Assembly (NCBI GenBank): GCA_037903475.1
Contig: JBAJFG010000002.1
Location: forward strand, 2,728,001-2,792,000
Origin: Ancylostoma caninum
Taxonomy: Eukaryota > Nematoda > Chromadorea > Rhabditida > Ancylostomatidae
Direction: 5' to 3'
Length of the DNA stretch: 64,000 nt
Shown: one piece after another, positions 24,582 to 35,630 of the stretch
Layout: each line of letters opens with the position of its first letter
Position numbering within the stretch: the stretch's first letter is position 1
Notes under the pieces: generated by a model
Told to the model about the DNA's origin: nothing
The model's input: the letters and a program-made list of their open reading frames with translations, nothing else
Database searches by the model: none
Position numbers and translations under genes: made by a program

Positions 24582-27500
24582 TCAACCCTTTGCTGATCCT
24601 TTTATTTTGTTTTTACAATTGATCACCTTGATCACCTTGACTCCCGTTGATCTTCGGGTATACCGAGCGGGCATCAGCAATCCTTCCATTTGTCCCTCTC
24701 GCGAGCCAGAGTTGTCCAGTGGATTGTCCGTTCGAGGGACACGGAGAGCATCGTATCTATCCTTGAAGGACTTCGTGAAGAAGTCTGACCATCGGGTCGG
24801 TGGTCTTCCTGTCGTGCGCTTAACGTCCCGTGGAGTCCAGTCGCTGACGGCTCTTGTCCAACGGTTGTCGTTAAAACGCATCACGTGTCCGGCCCACCTA
24901 ATCTTACTCAACTTGGCGTAAGCGGCAGCGTCCCTGATCTTCGATTGTTGACGAAGGGTGGAGCTCCGTATTCCAGCCCTCACTTGCGTGAGGCGGGTTA
25001 TTCCTAGCATCACCCTCTCGATGGAGCGTTCGACGACGCTGACCGCATTCTCATCCTGCTTGCGCAACGCCCAGGTTTCTGAGGCGTAGGTCAAAGCAGG
25101 GAGAACGGTTGTGTTGAAGAGGTGGGCACGGAGCCTGGTGTTCTTCGTTTTCTTCACTACGTCCTCGATGCTCTTGTAAGCTCCCCAAGCCGCTCTTTTC
25201 CTCCTGCCCAGCTCTGGAGCGAGGTCGTTCATCATGTTGACTTCCCGACCTAGGTATACGTAGCTGGAGCATTCGGATATGGTCGTTCCGTTGAGCGAGA
25301 ATGGGGCATCCGGGACCCATCCGTTCTTCATGAACATCGTCTTCGTCAGATTCAGCTGGAGACCAACCTTTCCACACGCGTCCTCGAAGTCGGCCAGCAT
25401 CTGTTCCGCTTCGCTGATGGTTGGTGTTATAAGAACGATGTCGTCAGCGAAGCGAAGATGACTAAGTCGCCGGCCATCAACTTGCACTCCCATGCTATCC
25501 CATTCCAGTTTCCGCATGACGTCTTCGAGAGTGGCGCTGAATAGTTTTGGCGACACGGTATCGCCTTGCCGAACCCCTCTCTTGACGTCGATGGTGATGT
25601 CGTCGTAGAATGGAGAAATCCTGGTCGTGAAGTTGCTGTAGAGCTCACGAAATACCTTGATGTATTGAGTAGGTATGCCCTGGTTGCCCAGGGCTTCCAA
25701 CACCGCTTCTGTCTCAACAGAGTCGAAGGCTTTCTTCAAATCGATGAACGTGAGACAGAGGGGCATCTTATACTCTCGCGATACTTCGATGAGTCTAGTG
25801 ACGGTGTGTATGTGGTCGATCGTACTGAATCCTTTTCGAAACCCTGCTTGCTCGCACGGCTGTCCCTCGTCTAGTGTCCTTTCGATCCTATTGAGGATCA
25901 CACGCGTGAAAAGCTTGTAGAAGACGGACAGTAGGCAGATGGGGCGATAATTGCCAATATCCTGCGGGTCTCCCTTCTTGTACAGCAACACGGTCCTGCT
26001 GGTCTTCCATTGGTTAGGTACCTTGCATTCCGACAGGTACCGCGTGAAAAGCCTAGCCAAGGTGGTAATGAGAATTGGCGGTAGGTTCTTCAGGTGTTCC
26101 GGTCGAATCCTGTCGGGGCTCGGTGCTGTGCGGTTCTTCACCGACTTGATGGCATGTCGGATTTCGGAAGGGAGAACCGATGGGACAACATACCCGTCCT
26201 CCATAAGATGACATTGAGGGAGGTGGACGTGGCTATTGAAGAGATCCGAGTAGAAGTCGTAGATGACCTTCTCCATTACCCGTCTTGATGAAGAAGTTGT
26301 TCCGTCTGGGCGCCGGAGGGCGGACATCTTGGTCTTGCGATTGGCGAAGTCTCGGCGGGTGCAGCGAATGCTTTCCCCTGCCTCTGCGGCTTCGGCCAAC
26401 ACTGCTGCTCGTCTCTCCTTGAGGTCTTCTTTTATCGCTTCTCTGCACCGTTTAGCGAGCTCGGACGTTAGCTGGTAGTTGCCTGCGGCTCTCGTGGCTC
26501 CACGCTGGCGTATGAGCTCGAGGGTCTCGTAAGACAGTCGTCTCTTGGTGACTCTTAAACCCTCAGCGCTCTTTGCGCTGTCGCGGAGATGCTGTACAAG
26601 CCGATCGTACTCTTCGTCGATGTTGTCGACAACCGCATCTTCCCAAAAGCCGGCTAGCGAAGTGAAAAGATCCCAATTGATGACGGGTTTGGGACTCATT
26701 CTCTTAAACTTCACGGCTTTCTCTCCTTTGCGTGAGAAGAAGAATCTTGCACGAAGGAGGCGATGGTCGGATCCGGTGTAGAACTTTGGTACAACACCGA
26801 CGTCGGTCAGGCAGAACCTTCGATTGACGATGATGTGGTCAATTTCATTATGGTACTCTCCACCGGGTGACTCCCACGTCCAGCGTAGGGAGGTTGGCTT
26901 CTGAAATTGTGAGTTACCATGGATGGTCTTCGTCGTCATGATGAACTCAGACAGCCTCTCTCCCTGTTCGTTCCACTGCAGGCCGTGGGTACCGATGTGA
27001 AGTTCCTCAGGCGTTCTCCTAGGACCAATCTTGGCGTTGAAATCGCCAACGATGATCTTGTAGAATGTGTGGTCTTCCCTGTAGAACTTCTCCAAGTCCA
27101 TATAGAAGGCCTCGATATCCCCTTCGTCGTAGCTGGATGTTGGAGCGTAGGCGACGAAGATTGTCAAGGCCGGTATTGATCCACATCTTCTCAACCGCAA
27201 ACGTCCGATTCGGGTTGTTAGCTGTTCGAATGAGTCGATGTTCATGACCAAGTTCGTGTTGACGAGGACACCGACTCCACCAACTCCTCTACTGTCGCAG
27301 GTTCCAAGGAACAGTTCTTCTCCAGTGTCGAAGGTGGCGTTCAGTGGTCGGTGTCTCCTCGTCTCGGTCAGTCCGATGACGTCGTACCTGATCTTCCTGG
27401 CCTGCATCATCAAATCCTCGATGGAAGCCTCCGATGCAAGCGTGCGTGCGTTGAAGGTACAGACCGTCATCATAGTCCTTCTGGTTTTAGGCAGCCTAGA

Positions 27501-27986
27501 TAACCCCTCGGACCTCGTCCTCACTGGCGCTGCCGTACCAGTGACTCTTCCGAGATCAGGGGAACACTCTCTATTATTGCTGTGTCGAGCTTGAAGAATT
27601 TTAAGCCCACAGGAGATAGCTTGCTGGGCTCGATTCCCCCGTGGGAGGCTGGAGTGTGATTTCACCGGGAAGTTAGCCGGGCTTCCCGGGAGTGGACGAT
27701 GGAGCTTATTTGTTGGAGGCGACTCCGAACCGCCTCCCTTGTACCTCCCAGTCACTTGAATGCAGGGCTTTTGGTCGGATAGATGTGCAGGATACAATCT
27801 GCAGACACGCAAGCACACCCATGCACGCATGCATGAACATGCCCACGCGCTGACAGAAGGTATAGATCGTTCCGACACTGCAGAGACAGGGAGTCCATCC
27901 CCTGAATCCACCCGCGTCTCAGGGCAGGCACAAGGTCGCGTTTGGTCCGCGATTAGCCCCCTATCCGCCACCTGGGGACGCGCCAC
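24582..27986 (-). CDS. RTE-type non-LTR retrotransposon protein (endonuclease plus reverse transcriptase)
   Basis: One 1134-codon frame. The likely true start is the MMTVCTFNAR methionine near 27,473 (residue about 172); the earlier part reads like translated 5' leader. An apurinic-type endonuclease follows (GLTETRR, IVGDFNAKIG, EIDHIIV, SDHRLLRARF), which nicks target DNA. A reverse transcriptase follows (TVLLYKKGD, EQAGFRKGF, the AFDSVE catalytic Asp near residue 754, GVRQGDTVSPKLF, and FADD near residue 845), which primes cDNA from the nick. RWAGHVMR marks the usual C-terminal segment. In the last roughly 30 residues the frame appears shifted: a neighbouring frame reads LARERDKWKDC then stop, so the annotated end runs into the 3' tail, including the ATCAAGGTG repeats near 24,620-24,640. 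Otherwise no internal stop is seen, so this copy may be young. It is mobile-element sequence, not a host gene. Confidence 0.92.
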   Translation of the reverse strand: MARPQVADRGLIADQTRPCACPETRVDSGDGLPVSAVSERSIPSVSAWACSCMRAWVCLRVCRLYPAHLSDQKPCIQVTGRYKGGGSESPPTNKLHRPLPGSPANFPVKSHSSLPRGNRAQQAISCGLKILQARHSNNRECSPDLGRVTGTAAPVRTRSEGLSRLPKTRRTMMTVCTFNARTLASEASIEDLMMQARKIRYDVIGLTETRRHRPLNATFDTGEELFLGTCDSRGVGGVGVLVNTNLVMNIDSFEQLTTRIGRLRLRRCGSIPALTIFVAYAPTSSYDEGDIEAFYMDLEKFYREDHTFYKIIVGDFNAKIGPRRTPEELHIGTHGLQWNEQGERLSEFIMTTKTIHGNSQFQKPTSLRWTWESPGGEYHNEIDHIIVNRRFCLTDVGVVPKFYTGSDHRLLRARFFFSRKGEKAVKFKRMSPKPVINWDLFTSLAGFWEDAVVDNIDEEYDRLVQHLRDSAKSAEGLRVTKRRLSYETLELIRQRGATRAAGNYQLTSELAKRCREAIKEDLKERRAAVLAEAAEAGESIRCTRRDFANRKTKMSALRRPDGTTSSSRRVMEKVIYDFYSDLFNSHVHLPQCHLMEDGYVVPSVLPSEIRHAIKSVKNRTAPSPDRIRPEHLKNLPPILITTLARLFTRYLSECKVPNQWKTSRTVLLYKKGDPQDIGNYRPICLLSVFYKLFTRVILNRIERTLDEGQPCEQAGFRKGFSTIDHIHTVTRLIEVSREYKMPLCLTFIDLKKAFDSVETEAVLEALGNQGIPTQYIKVFRELYSNFTTRISPFYDDITIDVKRGVRQGDTVSPKLFSATLEDVMRKLEWDSMGVQVDGRRLSHLRFADDIVLITPTISEAEQMLADFEDACGKVGLQLNLTKTMFMKNGWVPDAPFSLNGTTISECSSYVYLGREVNMMNDLAPELGRRKRAAWGAYKSIEDVVKKTKNTRLRAHLFNTTVLPALTYASETWALRKQDENAVSVVERSIERVMLGITRLTQVRAGIRSSTLRQQSKIRDAAAYAKLSKIRWAGHVMRFNDNRWTRAVSDWTPRDVKRTTGRPPTRWSDFFTKSFKDRYDALRVPRTDNPLDNSGSREGQMEGLLMPARYTRRSTGVKVIKVINCKNKIKGSAKG

Positions 27987-28035
27987 GTAGCCTCGCGACT
28001 AACCGGCTGGGATCCCTCGTATGAGGGAAATCCGT
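24585..28035 (-). mobile_element. RTE-clade LINE, nearly full length
   Basis: The element holds the minus-strand frame above. Its 3' end has short direct repeats of CAAGGTGAT, as RTE elements end in short tandem repeats instead of long poly-A. The 5' boundary is not sharp; about 28,035 is an estimate from where composition changes. No clear target duplication was identified. Confidence 0.75.
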
Positions 28036-28175
28036 GGTTTACAATTACAACATTCGAATGGTTTTACTCCATGAATTTTCGATTATTGCACACATCTTCT
28101 GGGACGTAATTTTTCCAACAACACATTGTATCACTTTAGTACCACTAGTATCGTCACAACACTTCAAAATTACTT

Positions 28176-28834
28176 TAGGGCCCGTAGTAAAGTGTCATGG
28201 CGGTGAGATCAGCTGCCTGCACAACTCGTCGCCACATTTGGAGCGATGATCGCACGAGCGACGACTTTCCAATACTGAGAGATGGAAGATCATCACCATC
28301 CGTGGAGGTGCTGTGAGCACGTATGTGCGGGGCGCTAATCTCATCGCGCTAGAGGGCGATGATCGCCATCGTTTCGCGACTAGATAGTGTGCGGGGCGAA
28401 GAGACGCCGAGTGAAGTACTTGGAGCATCTCACTCGGAGTATGGTGATGGTGCGAAGGTATGTATGATCAGGTGCGCGAATTGCACACAATGAATCTGAG
28501 TCTACAGATTCAGGCCTGTTGATTTTCGACCCACAGCACAGAACAAGCTCGAACGTGTACGACTTGTGAGAAGCACAGAGGTGTTTCTGGTGCTTCTGAC
28601 AAGTCCTATTCGTTCTAGCTTGTTAACCGCAATGGTTTGTAAGTGTCTCACACGTTAAAACAACCTCGGAAATGATGTGAGAATACATGAAACACGTACA
28701 TTTGATCACTTTTCATGTGCGGCTCGTCCGATTCACCCAGGCGATGATAACCATACTCCTCTCCAACGCGAAGTGCGATCATCGCCATGAAGGTGTTATG
28801 CGATGACCGCACTGGACACTTTACCACGGGTCTA
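28176..28834. mobile_element. TA-flanked MITE
   Basis: The left end TAGGGCCCGTAGTAAAGTGT is matched in inverted form at the right end (GACACTTTACCACGGGTC then TA). The inner sequence also has inverted patches around GCGATGATCGCAC near 28,241 and 28,759. No transposase frame. TA at both ends suggests Tc1/mariner-type mobilisation. Confidence 0.6.
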
Positions 28835-29762
28835 TGTTTCTCGTGATGTAGTAAAGGAACCTGCTCAAGTTGCTGCTATACTACTGCACGTGGAGTACAG
28901 TACCTGCGTCACCGTCGCTGGCTGACGTAGCGCGCAGAGTTGGCTGCCGCACGTGCGCTGCTTGCGTGATTCGATAGATATTGACCCATCGTCGCGACGA
29001 TTTCGACCGCACGCATTTCCATTCCGCAGGCAGTCTTCTTGAACAAGGAAGGCAGTGAACGCGGCGGTAGCTGCATCGTGTCCAGGTTTTGCGGCGTTAG
29101 CAACTTCCCAAACGCACTGAAGCACCGCACGCACGTGCGGCAACTCTGCGGAAAACCTAACACCGGCGACCGATGCGACTGTTTGCCATGGAAACACACA
29201 ATTGACACTTTCGCGACAATGTGCTCAACCGGTTGACACGCATGGTGCGACGCGTGGGACCGCGTGCTCAGCTGGGTGAGCACGCTCTTTTCAGAGTTAT
29301 ATTTCTGTGAAAGAGTCATAATTAGCAAACTTCTATGTAGTGTTATAATAACAAATATTCAAGATTTCTATACATGCACTGGGCAGAGCAGATCTTCACT
29401 CAAACTTTTTTTTAATATATGGTTGAAAAATACACCAGAGAGAACGATACATATGAAAAAGAAACTACAATCACTATCAAATGAATGGACGATTAACATT
29501 TAGAAACAATCTTGACGATCACAAAAGAGAAAAAGATCGGGTTCAGATTTACGCAAATTCGGGGTATTATGCGGCGGAAGAAAAATTCCTACCACGTGCT
29601 CAAGCGGTTGAGCACGGGTCCCACTTGTGCAAAAGCGCGTGTGTCCCATGTGACACACCATGTCAAAAGCGAAAATTCGCAAATGTGTTAACAGTTGCTT
29701 TGTCGCACTCGCCAGCGACAGAGACGCAGGATGTTGTAGCTCATGTAGTTTAAGTAGCCTTA
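28835..29762. other. Gene-free stretch
   Basis: Frames on both strands at 28865-29328 overlap and look like compositional artefacts. GC-rich patches contain repeated GTGCTCA motifs near 29,220, 29,267 and 29,597. Nothing recognised. Confidence 0.35.
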
Positions 29763-29935
29763 TCTATTATGCCGCTGTCGGGGCGGTGGTTATCTATTCT
29801 GCTACTGTCCGGGCAGTACTCACTCATTCTGCAACGTACGGAGCGGTAGTAGGTAAGCTGTGACCTCTCGAAAATTTCATTACGCGGCTGTCGGGGCGGT
29901 GAGGGTCTATTCTGCTGCTGTCGGGGCGGTGCCAT
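29763..29935. repeat. Degenerate ~37-bp tandem repeat
   Basis: About five imperfect units around the consensus TCTATTCTGC then GCTGTCGGGGCGGT; a diverged segment separates the third and fourth units. No coding significance is visible. Confidence 0.6.
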
Positions 29936-30496
29936 TGTAGCGCATCGCAAGTGCATCGCAAGGGACGGTCGAGTGTCTGAGGAGAAAATGCAGTTCCGCG
30001 ACGGGTCTGGATAGATCCACATTGATTGAGGGTCATCTTATTGCAGTGAATTGTTTTTTTTTTGCTCCATTACTAATGTTTTTTAGTGTCCAAAGTTTTT
30101 GACCAAACAGCGTGTCGTCAATAGCATTTCTTGAAAATCATATATTATTGGTGAAATTGTCCAGATCGAGATTCGAAGTGAACTTCATCGCCAAAGAGCA
30201 CTCATCTCAATATGTTAGCCACCTCCTTATAAGACTGCTCAAGAAGTCAAATGAAATGCTTCCGCCACAAAGAGCATTCTTTCTCACGTTTCATCCTGTC
30301 CATTCAAAATTGATAAATCCCGAGAATTTTCCCAGTAGAAAAGAAAAGGACTTCCTACCTCATCATCGGTGGTCTTTGCAAGTAACGATTTGGGTCTCGC
30401 AAGCCTATGTATGTATCAGGTGTTAACATAAGTCCTTGCGCTTTTCTTCGGATGCACTTTTCTCCACCACTTTGCTATCTTTTAGGAACAGGTCAT

Positions 30497-30519
30497 ATAT
30501 ATATATATATATATATATC
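30497..30519. repeat. (TA)n microsatellite at insertion border
   Basis: An uninterrupted AT tract between the broken outer MITE and the first Helitron-like element. Confidence 0.9.
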
Positions 30520-30523
30520 TGTA

Positions 30524-32288
30524 CTAGCGCCCCTTCGGGACGCTAGAAGGTGGGGTGGGGCAGCTACTTGGGACATGTGCAAAAGCTTCGCACTCGCCAA
30601 ATCTCTAGAAAATTGATGAAGAAGTAGAACCAATCTTCAAATGGGCCCAAACATGGAGTCCTTCTTATGAGTTGAGTATGAGTATGAGAAGCACGTTCTC
30701 CATCGTATGGCATATTCGTGCGTGTTCCTCACTACTGGGCGAACGCAGACGCGTTCACCATCGGAGGAACTGTATCCTGCCGTTCCCCACACTACTGGAC
30801 CAAAGCGAAATCGTATCCGAGTGTTTTCCACACTACAGACGCCAGCGGGTTTTCTTCCATCGGTGAGCCCTTAATCTGGCGTCATCTTCACTGTTAGACC
30901 ACAATGAACCCGCTCACCGTCGCCTGAACCGTATCCTGGTATTCTCCACTTTACTGAGTCACAGCGGACCAATCCTATATTGGCGGACCCGTATCCTGGT
31001 GTTATTCACACCACTGTGTCACGGCGGGCCCTTTCTCCATCTGAGCGCCCGCATTCTGGCGCCTTCCTCACAGTTAGGGCAAGCCGGATCCGTTCTCCAG
31101 AGGCGTGCTCGCATCTCTAGCATTCTCAACATTATCGGATCAAAGTGAACACGTATCCTGACGTTCTTCACACCATTGGCCTACGTCTAGTCCTTCCTCC
31201 ATCGGTGGACCAGCGTTCTAGCGATTTTCTCACTGTAGGGCCGTGGCGGACCCTTTCTCCATTTCCGGAGCCGTATCCTGGTGTTCTCCACTACTGAGCA
31301 ACGGCGGATCCTTCCTCGTGGACCCGTATTTTGGCGTCCCCCTACCACTGGGCCACGGGTGGGGGGCCTTTCTCCATCGGTAGACTCGTATCCTGACGTC
31401 CCTCACACAATTGGGCCAGCGGACCCGTTCTCTGTCGGCGGACCCGTATCCTGGCGTTCATCACACCATTGGACCACGCCGGGCCCTTTCTCCATCGGTG
31501 GACCCGTATCTTGGCGTTTCCCACACCACTGGGCCACGGCGGGCCCTTTCCCCATCGGTAGACCCGTATCCTGACGTCCCTCACACCACTGGGCCAGCGG
31601 ACCCTTTCTCTGGCGTCGGACCCGTATCCTGGCGTTCATCACACCACTTGGCCACGGCGGACCCGTTCCCTGTCGACGGGCCCGTATCCTGGCATCCCCC
31701 ACACCACTGGGCCACGGCGGGCTCATTCTCCATTGGTGGACCCGTATCCGTATAATGTTGATTGGTTACACAATTTCATGCGTTGATATATGGAGGCTTC
31801 TACTCTGTGTTAGTGCAGACGCTTTCTCGAAACGAACGGATGTCGTGACGGAAGAATTGCTGCGAGAATTCAGCAGGAGATGCGACAATAGCATCCACCA
31901 GCTAGGGCGACCGCTTAGGTCCAGCCTCTCATTAGTTTCCTAGACGCTGTAGCTCTCATAAAACCACCCCATTTTTACAATGGAAGTGCCCACAGCGTCA
32001 CAACAGTGGCAGGGTGGTTTTCCTGCTGCGTACATTGTGCAGCCTGAAAGCTTGTGACATTCCCTCACCCCAATGCTGCGACATCGCCAGCAAAGGTGAT
32101 AAAATCACTACCTCGTGCATGCGGGAGAGCTAGCAGTGACGTAATTGCGAGTCCCGAAACGAATGTGTCTGAGCCCCCTAAAAGTCGGCCATTTCGCCCC
32201 ACAGTCTGCGCTGCAAGATTGCGGTGTCTATGAGTGCCGCCGCGTATCTCTAGCCGCTCTAGCGCCTTACGGCGCTTTGTTTAATAGA
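30524..32288 (-). mobile_element. Helitron-like element H1, copy A
   Basis: Read on the minus strand, the element starts TCTATTAAACAAAGCGCC (5' TC) and ends with a stem-loop whose last bases are GGCGCTAG followed by T, matching the TC...CTAG-T rule of Helitrons. The terminal stem pairs CTAGCG with CGCTAG and CCC with GGG. The body is mostly a 60-base minisatellite. No Rep/helicase frame, so it is non-autonomous. The terminal hairpin sits right at the end rather than about 10 bases inside, so a Helentron or other terminal-hairpin element is an alternative. Confidence 0.6.
30690..31752. repeat. 60-bp minisatellite array, copy A
   Basis: Period about 60 bases with unit landmarks CTGGGCCACGGCGGGCCC, TTTCTCCATCGG, TGGACCCGTATCCTGGCGTT. 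Units at the left are diverged; those after 31,250 are more alike. Long frames on both strands here arise because 60 is a multiple of 3. Confidence 0.9.
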
Positions 32289-32832
32289 CTAGCGCCCCTT
32301 CGGGACGCTAGAAAGTGGGGTGGGGCAGCCACTTGAGGTATGTGCAAAAGCTTCACACGTGCAAAATGCTTAGAAAATTAGCAAATAAGCAAAATTAATC
32401 ATTAACTGAGCTCAAACTCAAAAACCTTCTTATAAGTTACGTATATTCTACGGGTCTGGCCGCCTCTTCAACGTCGGGCTTGGAGTTTTCTCGTAATTCT
32501 AGCCTTGCTTGTAAGTTCTTAATCACGCAATTACATGTAAGGCTAATTTCCGATACAATGACACTATCTACTTTTTTGTCACATTTCTTACATGCCTGTG
32601 GACCCGTTATGAGCGGCCACTTTCAACTCTGCGCAGGAGTATCTTTCACATGACTTCAGTATATGCGAACAACACTGTAACCAATGCCGTGTGAATAATC
32701 ACCTGGAATGATTCAAGCTCCACGTTGTTGAGATAGTCCAACTGGTGAGTTTCTGCATCAATATACAGGGAGGAAGGAGAGGTGGTCGACTGAGCTACAA
32801 ATGAGCGTGTAGCGTGCACCTGCTCCACGGCT

Positions 32833-35630
32833 AGACGTGCACCTTGGTGTTTTCCTCACTACTGGGCCACGGCGGATCCATTCTCCATCCGTGGACCCCA
32901 GCGACGGACGCAGGAAGTGGGCGGGAGGGGGGCGGGGCCTGGGAAAAAAGTGGGGTCTCAACCGCTTTGAGGACCCAGATGGAAAATAAAATTGATAAAA
33001 ATGTTAATTGTAATAATAAACAATAAATAAATAATAACTAATACAAGATTTTTATTTGTATTGTAAAGTAATTTCGAAAATTTGGCTGCCCCCCCCCGCC
33101 CCCGCCCGCATAAGCCACTGGTGGACCCGTATGCTGGCGTTTTCCCCACTGATGGGAATCATGCGACTCACCCTCCATCCGTGCACCCGTATCTAGGCGC
33201 TTTCCCCACTTTTGAGCCAGGGAAGACCTATTTTCCATTCATGGATCTGTATCCTGGCGTTCCTCCCACTATTGGGCCAGGGCAGGGTATCCCAGCGCTT
33301 TCCCCAATATTGGGCCCCTGCCGACCCATTCTCCATCGATGGACCCGCATCCTGACGTTTTCCCCACGGTTGGACTAAGTCAGACCCGTTCGCAATCCGT
33401 GGACCCTTATGCGTTTTCCCCATAACTGGGCCACGGCGTAACTATTCTCCATCCGTGGATCCATATCCTGGCCTTTTTTCCGACTTGGCGTTTTCCCCAC
33501 TATTGGACCAAGACGTACCTATTCTCTATCCGTGCATCCATATCCTGGCGTTTTCCCCACTACTGGTCCACGGCAGACCCATCTCTATCCATCCATGGAT
33601 CAATATCCTGGCGTTTTCCCGACTACTGGTCGCATGCAGACCAATTCTCCATCTGAGGACCCGTATACTGGCGTTTTTTCCCACTGCTGGGCCACGGCAG
33701 ACCGATCCTCCATCCGTGGGCCCTTATCGTGGCGTTTTCCTTCCTATTGGCCACGGCAGACCCATCTTCCATCCGTGGGCCCTTATCCTGGCGTTTTCCT
33801 TACTATTGGCCACGGCAGACCCATTCTCCATCCGTGGACCCATATCCTGACGTTTTCCCCACTACTGGGCCACGGCAGACCCATTCTCCGGCCATGGACC
33901 CGCATCCTGACGTTTTCCCCACAATTGGGCAAGGAAGACCCATTCTCCAGCCATAGACACGTATCCTGACGTTTTCCCCACAATTGGGCCATGACAGACT
34001 CGTTCTCAATCCGTGGACCCTTATGCGTTTTCCTCCTAACTGGGCCACGGCGTAACTATTCTCCATCCGTGGATCCATATCCTGGCGTTTTCCCGACTAC
34101 TGGCCGCATGCAGACCCATTCTCCGTCTGAGGACCCGTATACTGGCGTTTTTCCCACTACTGGGTCACGGCAGACCCATCCTCCATTCGTGGGCCCTCAT
34201 CCTGGCGTATTTCTTACTATTGGCCACGACGGGTTTTTTCGTCATCTATGGGCCCTTATCTTGGCGTTTTCCTTACCATTGGCCACGGCAGACCCATTCT
34301 CCATCGATGGACCCGCATCCTGACGTTTTCCCCACGGTTGGGCCAAATCAGACCCGTTCTCAATCCGTGGACCCTTACGCGTTTTCCCCACAACTGGGCC
34401 ACGGCGTAACTATTCTCCATCCGTGAATCAATATCCTGGCGTTTTTCTCACTACTGGTCCACGGCAGACCCATCCTCCATCCATGGGCTCTTATCCTGGC
34501 GTTTTCCCATTACTCGGCCACGGCAGATCCGTTCTCCATCCGCGCACCCATATCCTTGCGTTTTCCTTAACATTGGCCACGGCAGACCCATTCTCCATCC
34601 GTGGACCCATATCCTGGCGTTTTCCCCACTAATGGGCCACGGCAGACCCATCTTCCATCCGTGGGCCCCTATCCTGGCGCTTTCTCCATCATTGGGCCAT
34701 GGCAGACCCATTCTCCGGCCATGGACCCGCATCCTGACGTTTTCCCCACAATTGGGCCATGGAAGACCCATTCTCCAGCCATAGACCCGTATCCTGACGT
34801 TTTCCGCACAATTGGGCAAGGAAGACCCATTCTCCAGCCATAGACACGTATCCTGACGTTTTCCCCACAATTGGGCAAGGAAGACCCATTCTCCAGCCAT
34901 AGACACGTATCCTGACGTTTTCCCCACAATTGGGCCATGACAGACTCGTTCTCAATCCGTGGACCCTTATGCGTTTTCCTCCTAACTGGGCCACGGCGTA
35001 ACTATTCTCCATCCGTGGATCCATATCCTGGCGTTTTCCCCACTACTGTGCCACGGCAGACTCATTCTCCAGCCATAGACCCGTATCCTGACGTTTTCCC
35101 CACTATTGGGCAAGGAAGACCCATTCTCCAGCCATAGACACGTATCCTGACGTTTTCCCCACAATTGGGCCATGACAGACTCGTTCTCAATCCGTGGACC
35201 CTTATGCGTTTTCCTCCTAACTGGGCCACGGCGTAACTATTCTCCATCCGTGGATCCATATCCTGGCGTTTTCCCCACTACTGTGCCACGGCAGACTCAT
35301 TCTCCAGCCATAGACCCGTATCCTGACGTTTTCCCCACTATTGGGCCATGGCAGACTCATTCTCCAGCCATGGACCCTTATCCTGACGTTTTCCCCACAA
35401 TTGGGCCATGGCAGACCCATTCTCCATTCTCCAGCCATAGACCCGTATCCTGACGTTTTGCCCACAATTGGCCCATGACAGACCCGTTCTCAATCCGTGG
35501 ACCCTTATGCGTTTTCCCCATAACTGGGCCATGGCGTAACTATTCTCCATCCGTGGACCCGTATGTTGGTGTTTCCCCATTGTTGGGGCACGGCGGACCC
35601 TTTCTCGATCAGTGGTTTGCTATCTTGGTG
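32833..35630. repeat. 60-bp minisatellite array, copy B, with higher-order repeats
   Basis: Unit landmarks are CCACGGCAGACCCATTCTCC, ATCCGTGGACCC, ATATCCTGGCGTTTTCCCC; the variant differs from copies A and C. A four-unit block of about 235 bases repeats at about 34,931 and 35,167, and its first units also occur near 33,986, four blocks (946 bases) earlier. This shows recent local amplification. Frames longer than 100 codons here are repeat artefacts. Confidence 0.9.
32899..33120. mobile_element. 222-bp hAT-type MITE with 8-bp target duplication
   Basis: Ends CAGCGACGGACGCAGG and GCATAAGCCACTG. The eight bases GTGGACCC lie immediately outside both ends (32891-32898 and 33121-33128) and occur once per unit in the uninterrupted minisatellite, so they are a true duplication. 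CAGTG-like ends with an 8-base duplication indicate the hAT superfamily. The sequence is an internally deleted relative of the 37119-39059 element. Confidence 0.8.

Noticed and set aside
31281..31755. Long frames on both strands inside the minisatellite of H1 copy A
   Set aside because: The 60-base period is 20 codons, so any frame without a stop in one unit stays open. The frames overlap on both strands and have no start context or splice structure.
33455..35580. Repeated Pro/Gly-rich frames up to 158 codons in array B
   Set aside because: The same reason: they are the minisatellite read in several phases.
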